DNA of 64,000 nt from JAGPKI01 sp052034135 (GTDB lineage Bacteria > Caldisericota > Caldisericia > UBA6126 > JAGPKI01), in NCBI GenBank assembly GCA_052034135.1, contig JBPOJC010000005.1, positions 1 through 64,000 on the forward strand, given 5' to 3'. The notes beneath the pieces are model-generated. The model made no database searches. It was given only the letters and a program-made list of their open reading frames with translations, and was not told the DNA's origin. This document shows positions 50,403-59,030 of the stretch, in pieces. The first letter of the stretch is position 1, and every line of letters begins with the position of its first letter. A program made the translations under genes and the position numbers.

Positions 50403-52907
50403 GTGAATTGGGATAATTTAACAGAGAGAGCTCAAAGGGCGATAATGTTATCGCAAGAAGAGGCTCAAAGACTTGGCAATGACTATTTGGGTACTGAGCA
50501 CATTCTTTTAGGCCTTATAAGAGAAGGTCAAGGTGTTGCTTACAGAGCACTTTCCCTTTTAGGCGTGAACTTTCAATACATTTATCAAAGGATTGAAAGC
50601 ATTGTTAAAGAGAACAAGCGAATGAGATTTTACGATTTTTCATCTACAGAAGTAACTCTCACCCCCAGGGCGAAAAGAGTTTTTGAAATTGCTTCACTGG
50701 AAGCTCAGGAATTAGGACATAATTATATTGGAACTGAACATATACTTTTAGGATTAATCAGGGAGGGCGAAGGTATAGCAGCCAAAGTCCTTGAAGAATC
50801 AGGAGTTGATCTTGCAAAAGTTAGAGAAGTTGTTTTAGCATTAATTGGTGAAAAGGAAAGTTTTGAACCAAGGAAGGGAGTAAAAGGAGGAGAAAAAAAT
50901 ACTCCTAAAGTTAAAACTTCTACTCTTGACCAATTTAGTAGGGATTTAACACAACTTGCCAAACAAGAAAAATTAGATCCTGTAATAGGCAGAGAGAAAG
51001 AAATTCAACGTTTAATCCAGATTTTAACAAGACGAACAAAAAATAATCCAGTTTTGATAGGAGATCCTGGAGTTGGTAAAACAGTAATTGTAGAAGGTTT
51101 AGCCCAAAAAATAGTTAATAATGAAATTCCAGATATTTTAAAAGGTAAAAGAGTAATCTCTCTTGACCTCTCAGGTATTGTAGCTGGAACTAAGTATAGA
51201 GGCGAATTCGAAGAGAGAATGAAAAAGATTATGGACGAAATAAAAAAAGCAAGCGGAGAAATAATACTATTTATAGATGAACTTCATACTGTAATTGGAG
51301 CAGGTGCAGCAGAGGGTTCAATTGATGCCTCAAATATTTTGAAGCCAGCTCTCGCTCGAGGTGAGCTTCGTTGTATTGGCGCAACTACTATTGATGAGTA
51401 TAGAAAACATATTGAAAGAGACCCTGCTCTTGAGAGAAGATTTCAGGCAATATATGTGTCCGAGCCAACTGTTTCAGAAACAATTGATATTCTTAAAGGT
51501 TTAAAGGATAAGTACGAAGCACACCATAAAGTAAAGATTTCTGAAGAAGCTATAAGTTCTGCTGCTAAGCTATCTGCTCGCTACATTACTCAAAGATTTC
51601 TTCCAGATAAAGCAATAGACCTAATTGATGAAGCATGTTCAAGTGTTAGACTTAAAGCTTCTATTCCTCCTGCCTCACTTAAAGAGCTCGAGGAAAAGGC
51701 AAAACAGATGAGCATAGAGAAGGAGTCTGCTATAAGAGGGCAAGAATTTGAAAAAGCTGCTCACTTTAGGGATGAGGAAAAAAAGATGAAAACTGAATAT
51801 GAAAGATTAAAAGCTAAATGGGAAGAAGAAAGTACATTTAATGAACCAATAGTGACAGACGATGATGTAGCAGATGTTGTCTCTCAGTGGACAAATATTC
51901 CTGTAGGGAAACTACTCAAAGAAGAGAAAGAAAAACTCCTACGCATGGAAGAAAGTTTAGCACAAAAGATTATAGGACAGGATGAAGTTATAAATATTGT
52001 TTCAAATGTGATAAGAAGAGCAAAAACTGGTTTAAAAGATTCCAGAAAGCCTGTTGGTGCTTTTCTATTCCTTGGTCCAACAGGTGTAGGAAAAACAGAA
52101 TTTGCACGAGTTTTAGCTGAATATCTTTTTGGGACACCCGATGCGTTGATCAGGTTCGATATGAGTGAGTATATGGAAAAATTTTCAGTCTCTCGTCTCA
52201 TAGGTGCTCCTCCAGGTTATGTAGGGTATGATGAAGGCGGGCAGCTAACTGAATCTGTAAGAAGGCAACCTTATTCTGTAGTTTTATTTGATGAAATTGA
52301 AAAAGCTCACCCAGACATTTACAACATTTTGCTTCAAATTTTTGATAACGGTAAACTTACTGATTCACAAGGAAGGGTTGTAAATTTCTCTAATACTATA
52401 ATAATACTCACATCAAATTTATGGGGTGGACAAAAGAGTAGCAAGGCACTTGGCTTTACAACTGATAAAAATTCAAGCGAAGAAGATAAAGTTTTAAAGA
52501 AAGAAAATTTAATGAATGAGCTTAAAAAATATTTTAAACCTGAATTTCTGAACAGGTTGGATGATGAAATAGTTTTCAATTCATTAACACAGGATGACAT
52601 TTTGAAAATGGTAGATTTGTTATTTAAGAAAATTCAAGGAGAATTAAGCGATAACAATATAAAACTTACTCTTTCGAATGAAGCAAAGAAACAACTTGCA
52701 ATTTTAGGATTTGATGAGAAATTCGGAGCAAGACCACTTTGGAGAGTAATGGAGAAAAATATTTCCAATGCCATATCTGAAAAGATACTCCAGGACGAAA
52801 TAAAAGACGAAGACTCCATTTATATAGATTATGAAGATGGTAATTTTAAATTTGTAAAAGTTAAGTCTAATGATTTAGAAGAAGCTCCTGCTCAATTATC
52901 TTCTTAG
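50403..52907 (+). CDS. clpC: ClpC, AAA+ protease unfoldase
   Basis: This 834-residue Hsp100 ATPase has two Clp_N repeats (1-~150), first AAA module with GDPGVGKT (near 219), a UVR-like linker (REQ/EKAAHFRDEEKKM) and second AAA module with GPTGVGKTE (near 557), ending with a ClpB-D2-like domain. A middle UVR region is the mark of ClpC. Starts at GTG. The CtsR and McsAB genes that often precede clpC are absent. The 3' end overlaps the convergent zincin gene by 12 bases. Confidence 0.96.
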   Translation: MNWDNLTERAQRAIMLSQEEAQRLGNDYLGTEHILLGLIREGQGVAYRALSLLGVNFQYIYQRIESIVKENKRMRFYDFSSTEVTLTPRAKRVFEIASLEAQELGHNYIGTEHILLGLIREGEGIAAKVLEESGVDLAKVREVVLALIGEKESFEPRKGVKGGEKNTPKVKTSTLDQFSRDLTQLAKQEKLDPVIGREKEIQRLIQILTRRTKNNPVLIGDPGVGKTVIVEGLAQKIVNNEIPDILKGKRVISLDLSGIVAGTKYRGEFEERMKKIMDEIKKASGEIILFIDELHTVIGAGAAEGSIDASNILKPALARGELRCIGATTIDEYRKHIERDPALERRFQAIYVSEPTVSETIDILKGLKDKYEAHHKVKISEEAISSAAKLSARYITQRFLPDKAIDLIDEACSSVRLKASIPPASLKELEEKAKQMSIEKESAIRGQEFEKAAHFRDEEKKMKTEYERLKAKWEEESTFNEPIVTDDDVADVVSQWTNIPVGKLLKEEKEKLLRMEESLAQKIIGQDEVINIVSNVIRRAKTGLKDSRKPVGAFLFLGPTGVGKTEFARVLAEYLFGTPDALIRFDMSEYMEKFSVSRLIGAPPGYVGYDEGGQLTESVRRQPYSVVLFDEIEKAHPDIYNILLQIFDNGKLTDSQGRVVNFSNTIIILTSNLWGGQKSSKALGFTTDKNSSEEDKVLKKENLMNELKKYFKPEFLNRLDDEIVFNSLTQDDILKMVDLLFKKIQGELSDNNIKLTLSNEAKKQLAILGFDEKFGARPLWRVMEKNISNAISEKILQDEIKDEDSIYIDYEDGNFKFVKVKSNDLEEAPAQLSS

Positions 52908-53258
52908 TTCTTCCTCAGTAAAACCAAAATGGTGCGCTATCTCGTGATAAAGGACTTCTTTGATTAATTTGCTTATTTCAATATTTCTAATTGCTGCAAC
53001 TTTTTTAATGTTTTCAGAAAATAGTGTAATCTTGTCAGGGAGTGTAAAGGAATAACCTAAAGAGCCTTTTAAGGGGTTAGGGATTCCCTCATAAAGCCCT
53101 AAAAGGAGACTATCCTTGGAGGAAAACTCTTTTTGGGGATAATCTTTAATAAAAATTGCTACATTTTTAAGTTTTTCTTTAAACTCATTTGGAAGAGAAT
53201 TGACAGCATCCTCAACATAATCGCGAAAAGTTTTTTCTTTTTCTTCTTCTTCAGACAT
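52896..53258 (-). CDS. Zincin-like metallopeptidase family protein
   Basis: The 120-residue protein has the HExxH motif in LYHEIAHHFGF near the C-terminus and the preceding KITLFSENIKK. This matches the small zincin_1/DUF1025 family (possible metallopeptidase, substrate unknown). The N-terminus is acidic. Convergent with clpC, with their ends overlapping. Confidence 0.88.
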   Translation of the reverse strand: MSEEEEKEKTFRDYVEDAVNSLPNEFKEKLKNVAIFIKDYPQKEFSSKDSLLLGLYEGIPNPLKGSLGYSFTLPDKITLFSENIKKVAAIRNIEISKLIKEVLYHEIAHHFGFTEEELRR

Positions 53259-53310
53259 TTACTAAAATTATAGTTAGTTTAGTATTTTTATGTAATATAA
53301 AGAAGTAAAA

Positions 53311-53520
53311 AGAGGAGACCCTTCGTCGCTTTCAGATACGCTCCTCAGGGTGACTGGTGGCTTGAGATCCTTCGGTCGTTGAGAAGACACTCCCTCAGGA
53401 AGACGGGAGGGAGTGTGAGATCCCTTCGTCGCTTTCAGATATGCTCCTCAGGGTGACGAGGGTGGTGAGCGGAGACCCTTACGAAGTAAAATACGTTCCT
53501 TCAGGGTAACGGAGGTATTC
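53311..53520. repeat. Island of dispersed palindromic repeats between the zincin gene and mscL
   Basis: Four related units in a row: GAGGAGACCCTTCGTCGCTTT at 53311 (ending GGTGAC), GAGATCCTTCGGTCGTTGAG at 53366, GAGATCCCTTCGTCGCTTTC at 53421, and AGCGGAGACCCTTACGAAG at 53468. They match units in 6780-7690. The left unit is almost identical to that at 7279-7322. No gene is present. Confidence 0.75.
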
Positions 53521-53598
53521 CAATCTCAAAAGAATCTAATAAAATGAAAATGTTAGTAGATCAAATTTATTAAATAAAACAACATAACGGAGGGTCAA

Positions 53599-54033
53599 AT
53601 GCTAAAAGAATTCAAAGAGTTTATAATGCGAGGAAATGTTCTTGATATGGCAATTGGAATTATAATTGGTGCAGCTTTTGGAAAAATTGTAACTTCTCTC
53701 GTCAATGATATCTTGATGCCGCCGATTGGATTATTGCTTGGTAGAGTAGATTTTTCAAACTTGTTCATAAATCTATCAGGACATCCCTATAAAACACTTG
53801 CAGAAGCAAAAGCAGCAGGTGCAGCAACTATAAACTACGGCGTATTTCTCAATAATGTAATTGACTTTATAATAGTATCTTTCGCTATCTTCTTGCTCGT
53901 TCGCCAAATAAATAGATTGAAACGTCAGGAAGAAAAGCAAGTAACAACTAAAGAGTGTCCATATTGTCATTCTAATATTCCAATCAAAGCAATTCGTTGT
54001 CCCTACTGTACTTCAGAACTAACAGCACCATAA
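53599..54033 (+). CDS. mscL: MscL mechanosensitive channel with C-terminal zinc ribbon
   Basis: This 144-residue protein has the MscL core: MLKEFKEFIMRGNVLDMAIGIIIGAAFGKIV, VNDILMPPIG, and a second helix VIDFIIVSFAIFLLV. After it comes an extra zinc ribbon with CPYCHSNIPIKAIRCPYC. That tail is present in a known subset of MscL proteins. The channel relieves turgor upon osmotic downshift. GGAGGG precedes the ATG by about six bases. Confidence 0.95.
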   Translation: MLKEFKEFIMRGNVLDMAIGIIIGAAFGKIVTSLVNDILMPPIGLLLGRVDFSNLFINLSGHPYKTLAEAKAAGAATINYGVFLNNVIDFIIVSFAIFLLVRQINRLKRQEEKQVTTKECPYCHSNIPIKAIRCPYCTSELTAP

Positions 54034-54099
54034 AATGATAAAAATTTACTAAAAAGTTTTAAATAAAATAATAAATAATAGGTTTTTGAATTCTTTTAT

Positions 54100-54133
54100 C
54101 AAAAATGGTAATATTTCAAAAATGGTAATATTT
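54100..54133 (+). repeat. 17-bp perfect tandem duplication upstream of peroxiredoxin
   Basis: CAAAAATGGTAATATTT occurs twice in direct succession. It lies 45 bases before the peroxiredoxin start, in the probable promoter region, so it may be a doubled regulator site or a slippage product. Confidence 0.7.
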
Positions 54134-54177
54134 ATTTATAAGGAATCATAAAACTTAAAAAGAGGAGGAAGAAAATT

Positions 54178-54843
54178 ATGGAATCTACACAAGAGAAGAG
54201 AATGCCACTTTTAGGAGATACCTTTCCGGAAATGAGAGTGCAGACTACACACGGAATAATGGAGTTGCCTAAAGCTTTTGCGGGAAAATGGTTTGTTCTG
54301 TTTAGTCATCCCGCAGATTTCACGCCTGTTTGCACTACAGAATTTGTTGCTTTTCAAAATAGATACGATAAATTTAGAGCAATGAACTGTGAACTCATAG
54401 GATTAAGCGTTGATCAAGTTTTTGCTCACATAAAGTGGGAGGAGTGGATAAAAGAGAATTTAAATGTTGAAATACAATTTCCAATAATTGCTGATACGGG
54501 ATCTGTTGCACAAACTCTCGGTTTAATTCATCCTGGTAAAGGAACAAATACAGTAAGAGCGGTTTTTGTTGTTGATGATAATGCAAAAATAAGAGTTATA
54601 CTTTACTATCCTCAGGAATTAGGCAGAAACATGGAAGAGATTTTAAGAATTGTTGAAGCAATACAGATTTCCGATAAAAATAAGGTTTCTATGCCGGCTA
54701 ATTGGCCAAACAATGAGCTCATAAAAGACCGTGTAATAATTCCAGCTCCTACTGATGTGAAAGGAGCTAATGAAAGAAAAGAAAAAGCAAAAATGGGTGA
54801 AATTGAGTGTTTTGATTGGTGGCTATGCCATAGAAAATTATAA
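54178..54843 (+). CDS. Peroxiredoxin (Prx6/archaeal thioredoxin peroxidase type)
   Basis: This 221-residue enzyme reduces peroxides. The peroxidatic cysteine is C52 in DFTPVCTTEF. The C-terminus IECFDWWLCHRKL holds C211 and C217, the CX5C pair of the thermophilic archaeal-type enzymes. AGAGGAGGA lies before the ATG. The ferritin-like gene follows 16 bases later; together they form an oxidative-stress/iron pair. Confidence 0.95.
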   Translation: MESTQEKRMPLLGDTFPEMRVQTTHGIMELPKAFAGKWFVLFSHPADFTPVCTTEFVAFQNRYDKFRAMNCELIGLSVDQVFAHIKWEEWIKENLNVEIQFPIIADTGSVAQTLGLIHPGKGTNTVRAVFVVDDNAKIRVILYYPQELGRNMEEILRIVEAIQISDKNKVSMPANWPNNELIKDRVIIPAPTDVKGANERKEKAKMGEIECFDWWLCHRKL

Positions 54844-54859
54844 AGAGTAGGAGAAAAAC

Positions 54860-55141
54860 ATGTTATCACAAATACCTATTAACCTTGAAAAGGTAGGAAA
54901 AGATTTAGATAAGGAGATTTTAAGGGCAGGAATAATAGCTGAATTAGATGCCATAAACCTATATGAGCAAATGGCAGCTATGACCAAAAATGATCTTATT
55001 AGGAAAATGCTTTTGGATATAGCCAAAGAAGAAAAGACCCACATGGGCGAATTTCAAACACTACTATTAAAGGAAGACGAAGAGCAATTAAAGGAGTTAG
55101 AAGCAGGAAAAAAGGAAGTCATTGAATTGATGGAGGAATAA
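54860..55141 (+). CDS. Encapsulin-type ferritin-like (Flp/EncFtn) protein
   Basis: This 93-residue two-helix protein has LRAGIIAELDAINLYEQM and LDIAKEEKTHMGEF. E28, E58 and H61 are spaced 30 and 3, as the metal-ligating residues of encapsulated ferritins are. It closely resembles the ferritin-like domain fused to encapsulin in Pyrococcus. Such proteins oxidise and store iron, and need a shell to store it. No encapsulin gene is in the window. Confidence 0.88.
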   Translation: MLSQIPINLEKVGKDLDKEILRAGIIAELDAINLYEQMAAMTKNDLIRKMLLDIAKEEKTHMGEFQTLLLKEDEEQLKELEAGKKEVIELMEE

Positions 55142-55213
55142 CACTGGTGTAAAGATTCCACTTTTGAATTAATTTATTAGCAAAACTTAAATCATAAGAG
55201 ATTTAGGTGAAAT

Positions 55214-55963
55214 ATGGTTAAAAAACAAAAAAATTTGGATTTAATCAATATTCGTAAAAATTTAGTTATAGTTACTATATTTGGTATAGCTATGGGTTTT
55301 CTTGAAACAGTGGTAGTTGTTTACCTTAGGCAGTTATATTATCCAGAAGGATTTATGTTTCCTCTAAAATTAATGTCCTTAGATGTTACTATTATTGAAT
55401 ATATAAGAGAAATCTCTACTTTAGTAATGCTTTGCTGCATAGGGGCAATTGCTGGAACGAATTTTCTTGAAAAATTCTCTTATTTCCTTTACTGCTTTGG
55501 TATATGGGATATTTTCTATTATATATGGCTGAAAGTTTTAATTAATTGGCCATCATCTTTATTGACGTGGGATATTTTATTTCTTATTCCTGTTGTATGG
55601 GTTGGTCCTGTTTTAGCACCTGTAATTTGTTCTATAACAATGATATTTTTAGCTGGATGTGTATTATATTTTAAAGGTAAAGGGCATTCCGTGAGTATGA
55701 CTTTGCGCGAATGGTTATTAATGATAGTAGGTGCATTTATTATTTTCTGTACATTTATTTGGGATTATACTAAGTTAATAATCAAAGGAGGCTTTCTTTC
55801 AAACATATGGACAATAGGGACTAATGAGGATTTTCAGCAGCTAATTTCTCAATATGTTCCTACTCATTATAATTGGTATCTATTCATTATAGGAGAAATA
55901 TTTATACTTTGTTCTATAGGGTTATTTTGTAGAAGATTTAAAAAATCAACCTCTAATAACTGA
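55214..55963 (+). CDS. Conserved polytopic membrane protein, unknown function
   Basis: This 249-residue protein has about seven hydrophobic segments. It has a distinctive pattern: GFLETVVVVYLRQLYYPEGF, then YIREISTLVML, FGIWDIFYYIWL, WPSSLLTWDILFLIPVVWVGPV. I recall similar unassigned proteins in diverse bacteria. A small possible ribosome site (TTTAGGTG) precedes the ATG. Stands alone. Confidence 0.8.
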   Translation: MVKKQKNLDLINIRKNLVIVTIFGIAMGFLETVVVVYLRQLYYPEGFMFPLKLMSLDVTIIEYIREISTLVMLCCIGAIAGTNFLEKFSYFLYCFGIWDIFYYIWLKVLINWPSSLLTWDILFLIPVVWVGPVLAPVICSITMIFLAGCVLYFKGKGHSVSMTLREWLLMIVGAFIIFCTFIWDYTKLIIKGGFLSNIWTIGTNEDFQQLISQYVPTHYNWYLFIIGEIFILCSIGLFCRRFKKSTSNN

Positions 55964-56032
55964 ATTGATTTTTATTTGTGGAAAGTAGAAAATATAATTA
56001 ATATGTTTTAGAATAAGAGGCGATAAATAAAG

Positions 56033-56581
56033 ATGGAAAAAAGAAAAGATAATTTAAAAGGCAAAATTATATTTGTATCTATTTTTTTGATTGTAATTTT
56101 TATTAGTTCTTGCAGTAAGCCTTCATCGAACAAAGTATTCTCTAATAAGTATTTTACTTTTGAATATCCAAAGGATTGGTCTGTGAGCGCTAAAGAAAAT
56201 AATGTTACAGTTACAGGACCTATTGAAGATGCTTATTTTGTCAATGTAAAATTTGATTTTAGTCCCGAAGTTAATAGTAATCTCATTGAATTTAAAAAAA
56301 CCGTTGAAACTCAAAATAGATTAGAGCTTCTTCCTGGTTTTGTAGATGGAGGAGAGAAAGAATTAACAATTTCAGGTATTCCTGCTATTAAGCATTCTTT
56401 GAAAACAGTCGTAAAGCCTACTGAATCTGCCCCATATATAACTCTCTTTGTTAATCTTATATATGTTGTATCTGAAGATCAAAAGGTTGGCGTTGTCATA
56501 ACTACGGAGGTTCCTGAAAGATATAACCTTAAATATGAAGATATTCTTAATAATATAATTAATTCCTTTAAGTTTAGATAA
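56033..56581 (+). CDS. PsbP/DcrB-like lipoprotein
   Basis: This 182-residue lipoprotein has a signal with lipobox FISSC (near residue 27), then a PsbP-like domain (FTFEYPKDWSVSAKENNVTVTGP...). Family roles vary and the function here is unknown. The stop shares TAATG with the next gene, so the two are coupled. It is a substrate for Lgt. Confidence 0.82.
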   Translation: MEKRKDNLKGKIIFVSIFLIVIFISSCSKPSSNKVFSNKYFTFEYPKDWSVSAKENNVTVTGPIEDAYFVNVKFDFSPEVNSNLIEFKKTVETQNRLELLPGFVDGGEKELTISGIPAIKHSLKTVVKPTESAPYITLFVNLIYVVSEDQKVGVVITTEVPERYNLKYEDILNNIINSFKFR

Positions 56582-57816
56582 TGAAGAAATATGTATTAAT
56601 TTTTTTACTCGTTTTATTTGTGTTAAACAGTTTTTCTGCATTTAATTTAGCTGCAGAAGATAGCTCCATACATATTTCAATAAATGAAAGCCAATTCTTA
56701 TATGTTGGAAATAACTATACAAAAAGGATTATTGCTTTGGAAAAGTATGGATATTGTATAAAAAATATTTCCACTGAAACTAAAATAAAGTATTTAGAAG
56801 ATATATGCTCTTGTCCCTGCGGAGGCTATTTGTTAATTTCCGATCCATTAAATAATAAGGTGGTTTCTATTGATGATATAGATGGTAAAACTAATTATAC
56901 TATATCGGTTGAAAAGCCTGGAAGTTTAGCAATTTCTAAAAATAAAATAAGATATGAGGGAATTATCAGCGAAAAGAGAAATTCCATTCTATTATATACT
57001 GACAGTGGCAAAATTATTAGAGAGATACCTCAAAAAGGTAAATTCGATGAAGCCTCGGCAATTCTCATTGATAAAGATAACAATATTTGGGTATCTGATT
57101 CTAAAGACGGCAAGTTACTAAAGTTAGACTTAAAAGGTAATATTTTAAAGAACATAAAAAATGCTGATTTGTATGGGGCAACAGATATTGATTCAGATAA
57201 ATTTGGTTACGTTTACACAATATCGAGAAATAAAGTTTTGCTTAAGTTTGGAAGTGATGGAAAATTTTTAGGGAAGTTTAATCTCAGTAATATTCTTACT
57301 TCTTCGCCTGTAAGTTTAGCGATCGATTCTGTTGATTCTTTTATTTGGATTGCTTGTAGCGATGATAATATCTTTAAGTTTGATTCAAACTTAAAACTAA
57401 TTGATAAAATTACAGATATTACAAAGAAAGAAAAGAAAAAGGTTATATATCTAAAGATAGGCAGCAGAATACTCGATTATGTTGGATTTAACCCCACTAT
57501 TTTGGATGCACCACCTTTTATAGATAAGAGTTCAAATAGGACTCTTGTCCCGGTGAGAGCAATATCTGAAATTTATGGTGCAGAAGTCGCATGGGCTGAT
57601 AAGGAAAGAAAAGTAACTATAAAACTTGGTTCCAAAGTAATCAATCTTTTTATAGGTAAGAAAGAAGCCACCATTAACGGTAAGACTTTTATTTTGGATT
57701 GTCCACCAATGATTGTATCAGGCAGGACATTTGTTCCTTTAAGGTTTATTTCAGAGGCTTTAGGCGCAGAGGTTAAGTGGATTCCTTCGGAAGAAAGAAT
57801 AGTTATAGCTCTGTAA
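56581..57816 (+). CDS. Secreted beta-propeller protein with copper amine oxidase-like domain
   Basis: This 411-residue exported protein has an N-terminal signal peptide (cleavage near AFNLAAE), a repeat region resembling an NHL-type propeller (NIWVSDSKDGKLLKLDLKG, YVYTISRNKVLLKFGSDGK, FIWIACSDDNIFKFDS), and two copper-amine-oxidase N-like repeats at the end (RTLVPVRAISEIYGAEVAW and RTFVPLRFISEALGAEVKW). These domains are typical of cell-surface proteins in anaerobes. Its 3' end overlaps tsaC by 14 bases. Confidence 0.88.
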   Translation: MKKYVLIFLLVLFVLNSFSAFNLAAEDSSIHISINESQFLYVGNNYTKRIIALEKYGYCIKNISTETKIKYLEDICSCPCGGYLLISDPLNNKVVSIDDIDGKTNYTISVEKPGSLAISKNKIRYEGIISEKRNSILLYTDSGKIIREIPQKGKFDEASAILIDKDNNIWVSDSKDGKLLKLDLKGNILKNIKNADLYGATDIDSDKFGYVYTISRNKVLLKFGSDGKFLGKFNLSNILTSSPVSLAIDSVDSFIWIACSDDNIFKFDSNLKLIDKITDITKKEKKKVIYLKIGSRILDYVGFNPTILDAPPFIDKSSNRTLVPVRAISEIYGAEVAWADKERKVTIKLGSKVINLFIGKKEATINGKTFILDCPPMIVSGRTFVPLRFISEALGAEVKWIPSEERIVIAL

Positions 57817-58429
57817 TTTTTATTGCCCCTGCTCTTAAGACATTTATACCTTCTTTTGTTACTGATATAACAGTAGAGCTCTCACGTTCAGGCAGGTTTC
57901 CATAGTCAATTGTTAACGAAACTCGTGGTTCTTGATTATTTAGAGTTTCTTCTATTTCAAAGCCATTTTTAAAGGGTGGACTACCACTAATATTTGCGCT
58001 TGTAGTCATTAGAGGTATTTTGCAATATGCAAGCAAATCAAGGATTAGAGGAAAATTTGGTATTCTAATTCCAATTGTATCCGATTCTTCTACGGAACAA
58101 AAAAGAGAAAGGTTTTTCTTTTTCTCAAACACAGCAGTAAGTGGTCCTGGCCAGTATTTATGAAGGATTCTATTTTTTAGTAACTCTGGTTCTTCTATAT
58201 ATTCACTTGCTTCTTCGATTGAAGCGAGGAAAAGAATCAATGGTTTTTCTTTATCTCTTTTCTTTATTTCATAAATTTTTTCAACAGAGTTTTTAGAAAG
58301 CCCATTTGCCCCAAGCCCATAAACAGTATCAGTAGGAAATGCTATAATTTCTGATGAGTTAAGCGCTGTTTTTATAATTTCTTTCTCTAAGAGAGATAGT
58401 TTAGCCTTATCCCTTGCATTTATGACCAT
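57803..58429 (-). CDS. tsaC: TsaC/Sua5-type threonylcarbamoyl-AMP synthase
   Basis: This 208-residue enzyme makes threonylcarbamoyl-AMP for the t6A37 modification of tRNAs. Segments are IIAFPTDTVYGLGANG, KKRDKEKPLILF, WPGPLTAVFEK, IGIRIPNF, MTTSANISGSP and RAGAI. It is translationally coupled to plsY (stop and start share one base). Confidence 0.93.
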   Translation of the reverse strand: MVINARDKAKLSLLEKEIIKTALNSSEIIAFPTDTVYGLGANGLSKNSVEKIYEIKKRDKEKPLILFLASIEEASEYIEEPELLKNRILHKYWPGPLTAVFEKKKNLSLFCSVEESDTIGIRIPNFPLILDLLAYCKIPLMTTSANISGSPPFKNGFEIEETLNNQEPRVSLTIDYGNLPERESSTVISVTKEGINVLRAGAIKITEL

Positions 58430-58983
58430 TATTTCTTTTTGAGGTTAAGCATTTTATTTTCTGTATGGTTTAAAAGTCTTTTTATGTTTGATGAGTGTCT
58501 TATAATTCCAAGAGCGCAAGCGATAAAACCAAAAAGAATATTCTGTGGTGATTGAGCAAATATTCCTATAAATATAGGAACAGATATATAACCTGCAATA
58601 GAAGCTAATGAAACATACCCAGAGAAAACTAAAACAATTAACCAGACTGAAAAAACAAGTAAAGCAATTTTAAAATTAAAAGCTGTTATTACACCTATTG
58701 TTGTTGCAACACCTTTGCCACCTTTAAATTTTAAGAAAGGTGAAAAATCATGCCCTAATATTGCAAAAGATGAAAGCAATAGTAGGTTAGTGTCGTTTAT
58801 GTTAAATAACTTAAGTCCAATATAATAAGGAATAAAACCTTTAAAGAAATCAAGAATAAACGATATTATGCCTACTACTGGCCCAGCTACCCTGAATACA
58901 TTTGTTGCGCCAATATTTCCACTTCCGTGGGATCTTATATCTATTCCTTTATACAGTTTGGCTAAAATGTATCCAAACGGCAT
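58429..58983 (-). CDS. plsY: PlsY, glycerol-3-phosphate acyltransferase; N-terminus likely extends upstream
   Basis: This membrane enzyme acylates glycerol-3-phosphate with acyl phosphate. Visible motifs are SHGSGNIGATNVFR-like DIRSHGSGNIGATN, KFKGGKGVATTIG and RHSSNIKRLL. The ATG at 58983 cuts the family's first helix. In frame upstream reads INKEILFCVVSFLIGSMPFGY, which is the expected start, back to about 59031. Only ATT or ATA codons are available there, with GGAGG in prmC as ribosome site. The real product is probably ~200 residues with a non-standard start. Confidence 0.92.
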   Translation of the reverse strand: MPFGYILAKLYKGIDIRSHGSGNIGATNVFRVAGPVVGIISFILDFFKGFIPYYIGLKLFNINDTNLLLLSSFAILGHDFSPFLKFKGGKGVATTIGVITAFNFKIALLVFSVWLIVLVFSGYVSLASIAGYISVPIFIGIFAQSPQNILFGFIACALGIIRHSSNIKRLLNHTENKMLNLKKK

Positions 58984-59030
58984 TGAACCAATAAGAAAAG
59001 AAACGACACAAAAGAGAATTTCTTTATTAA

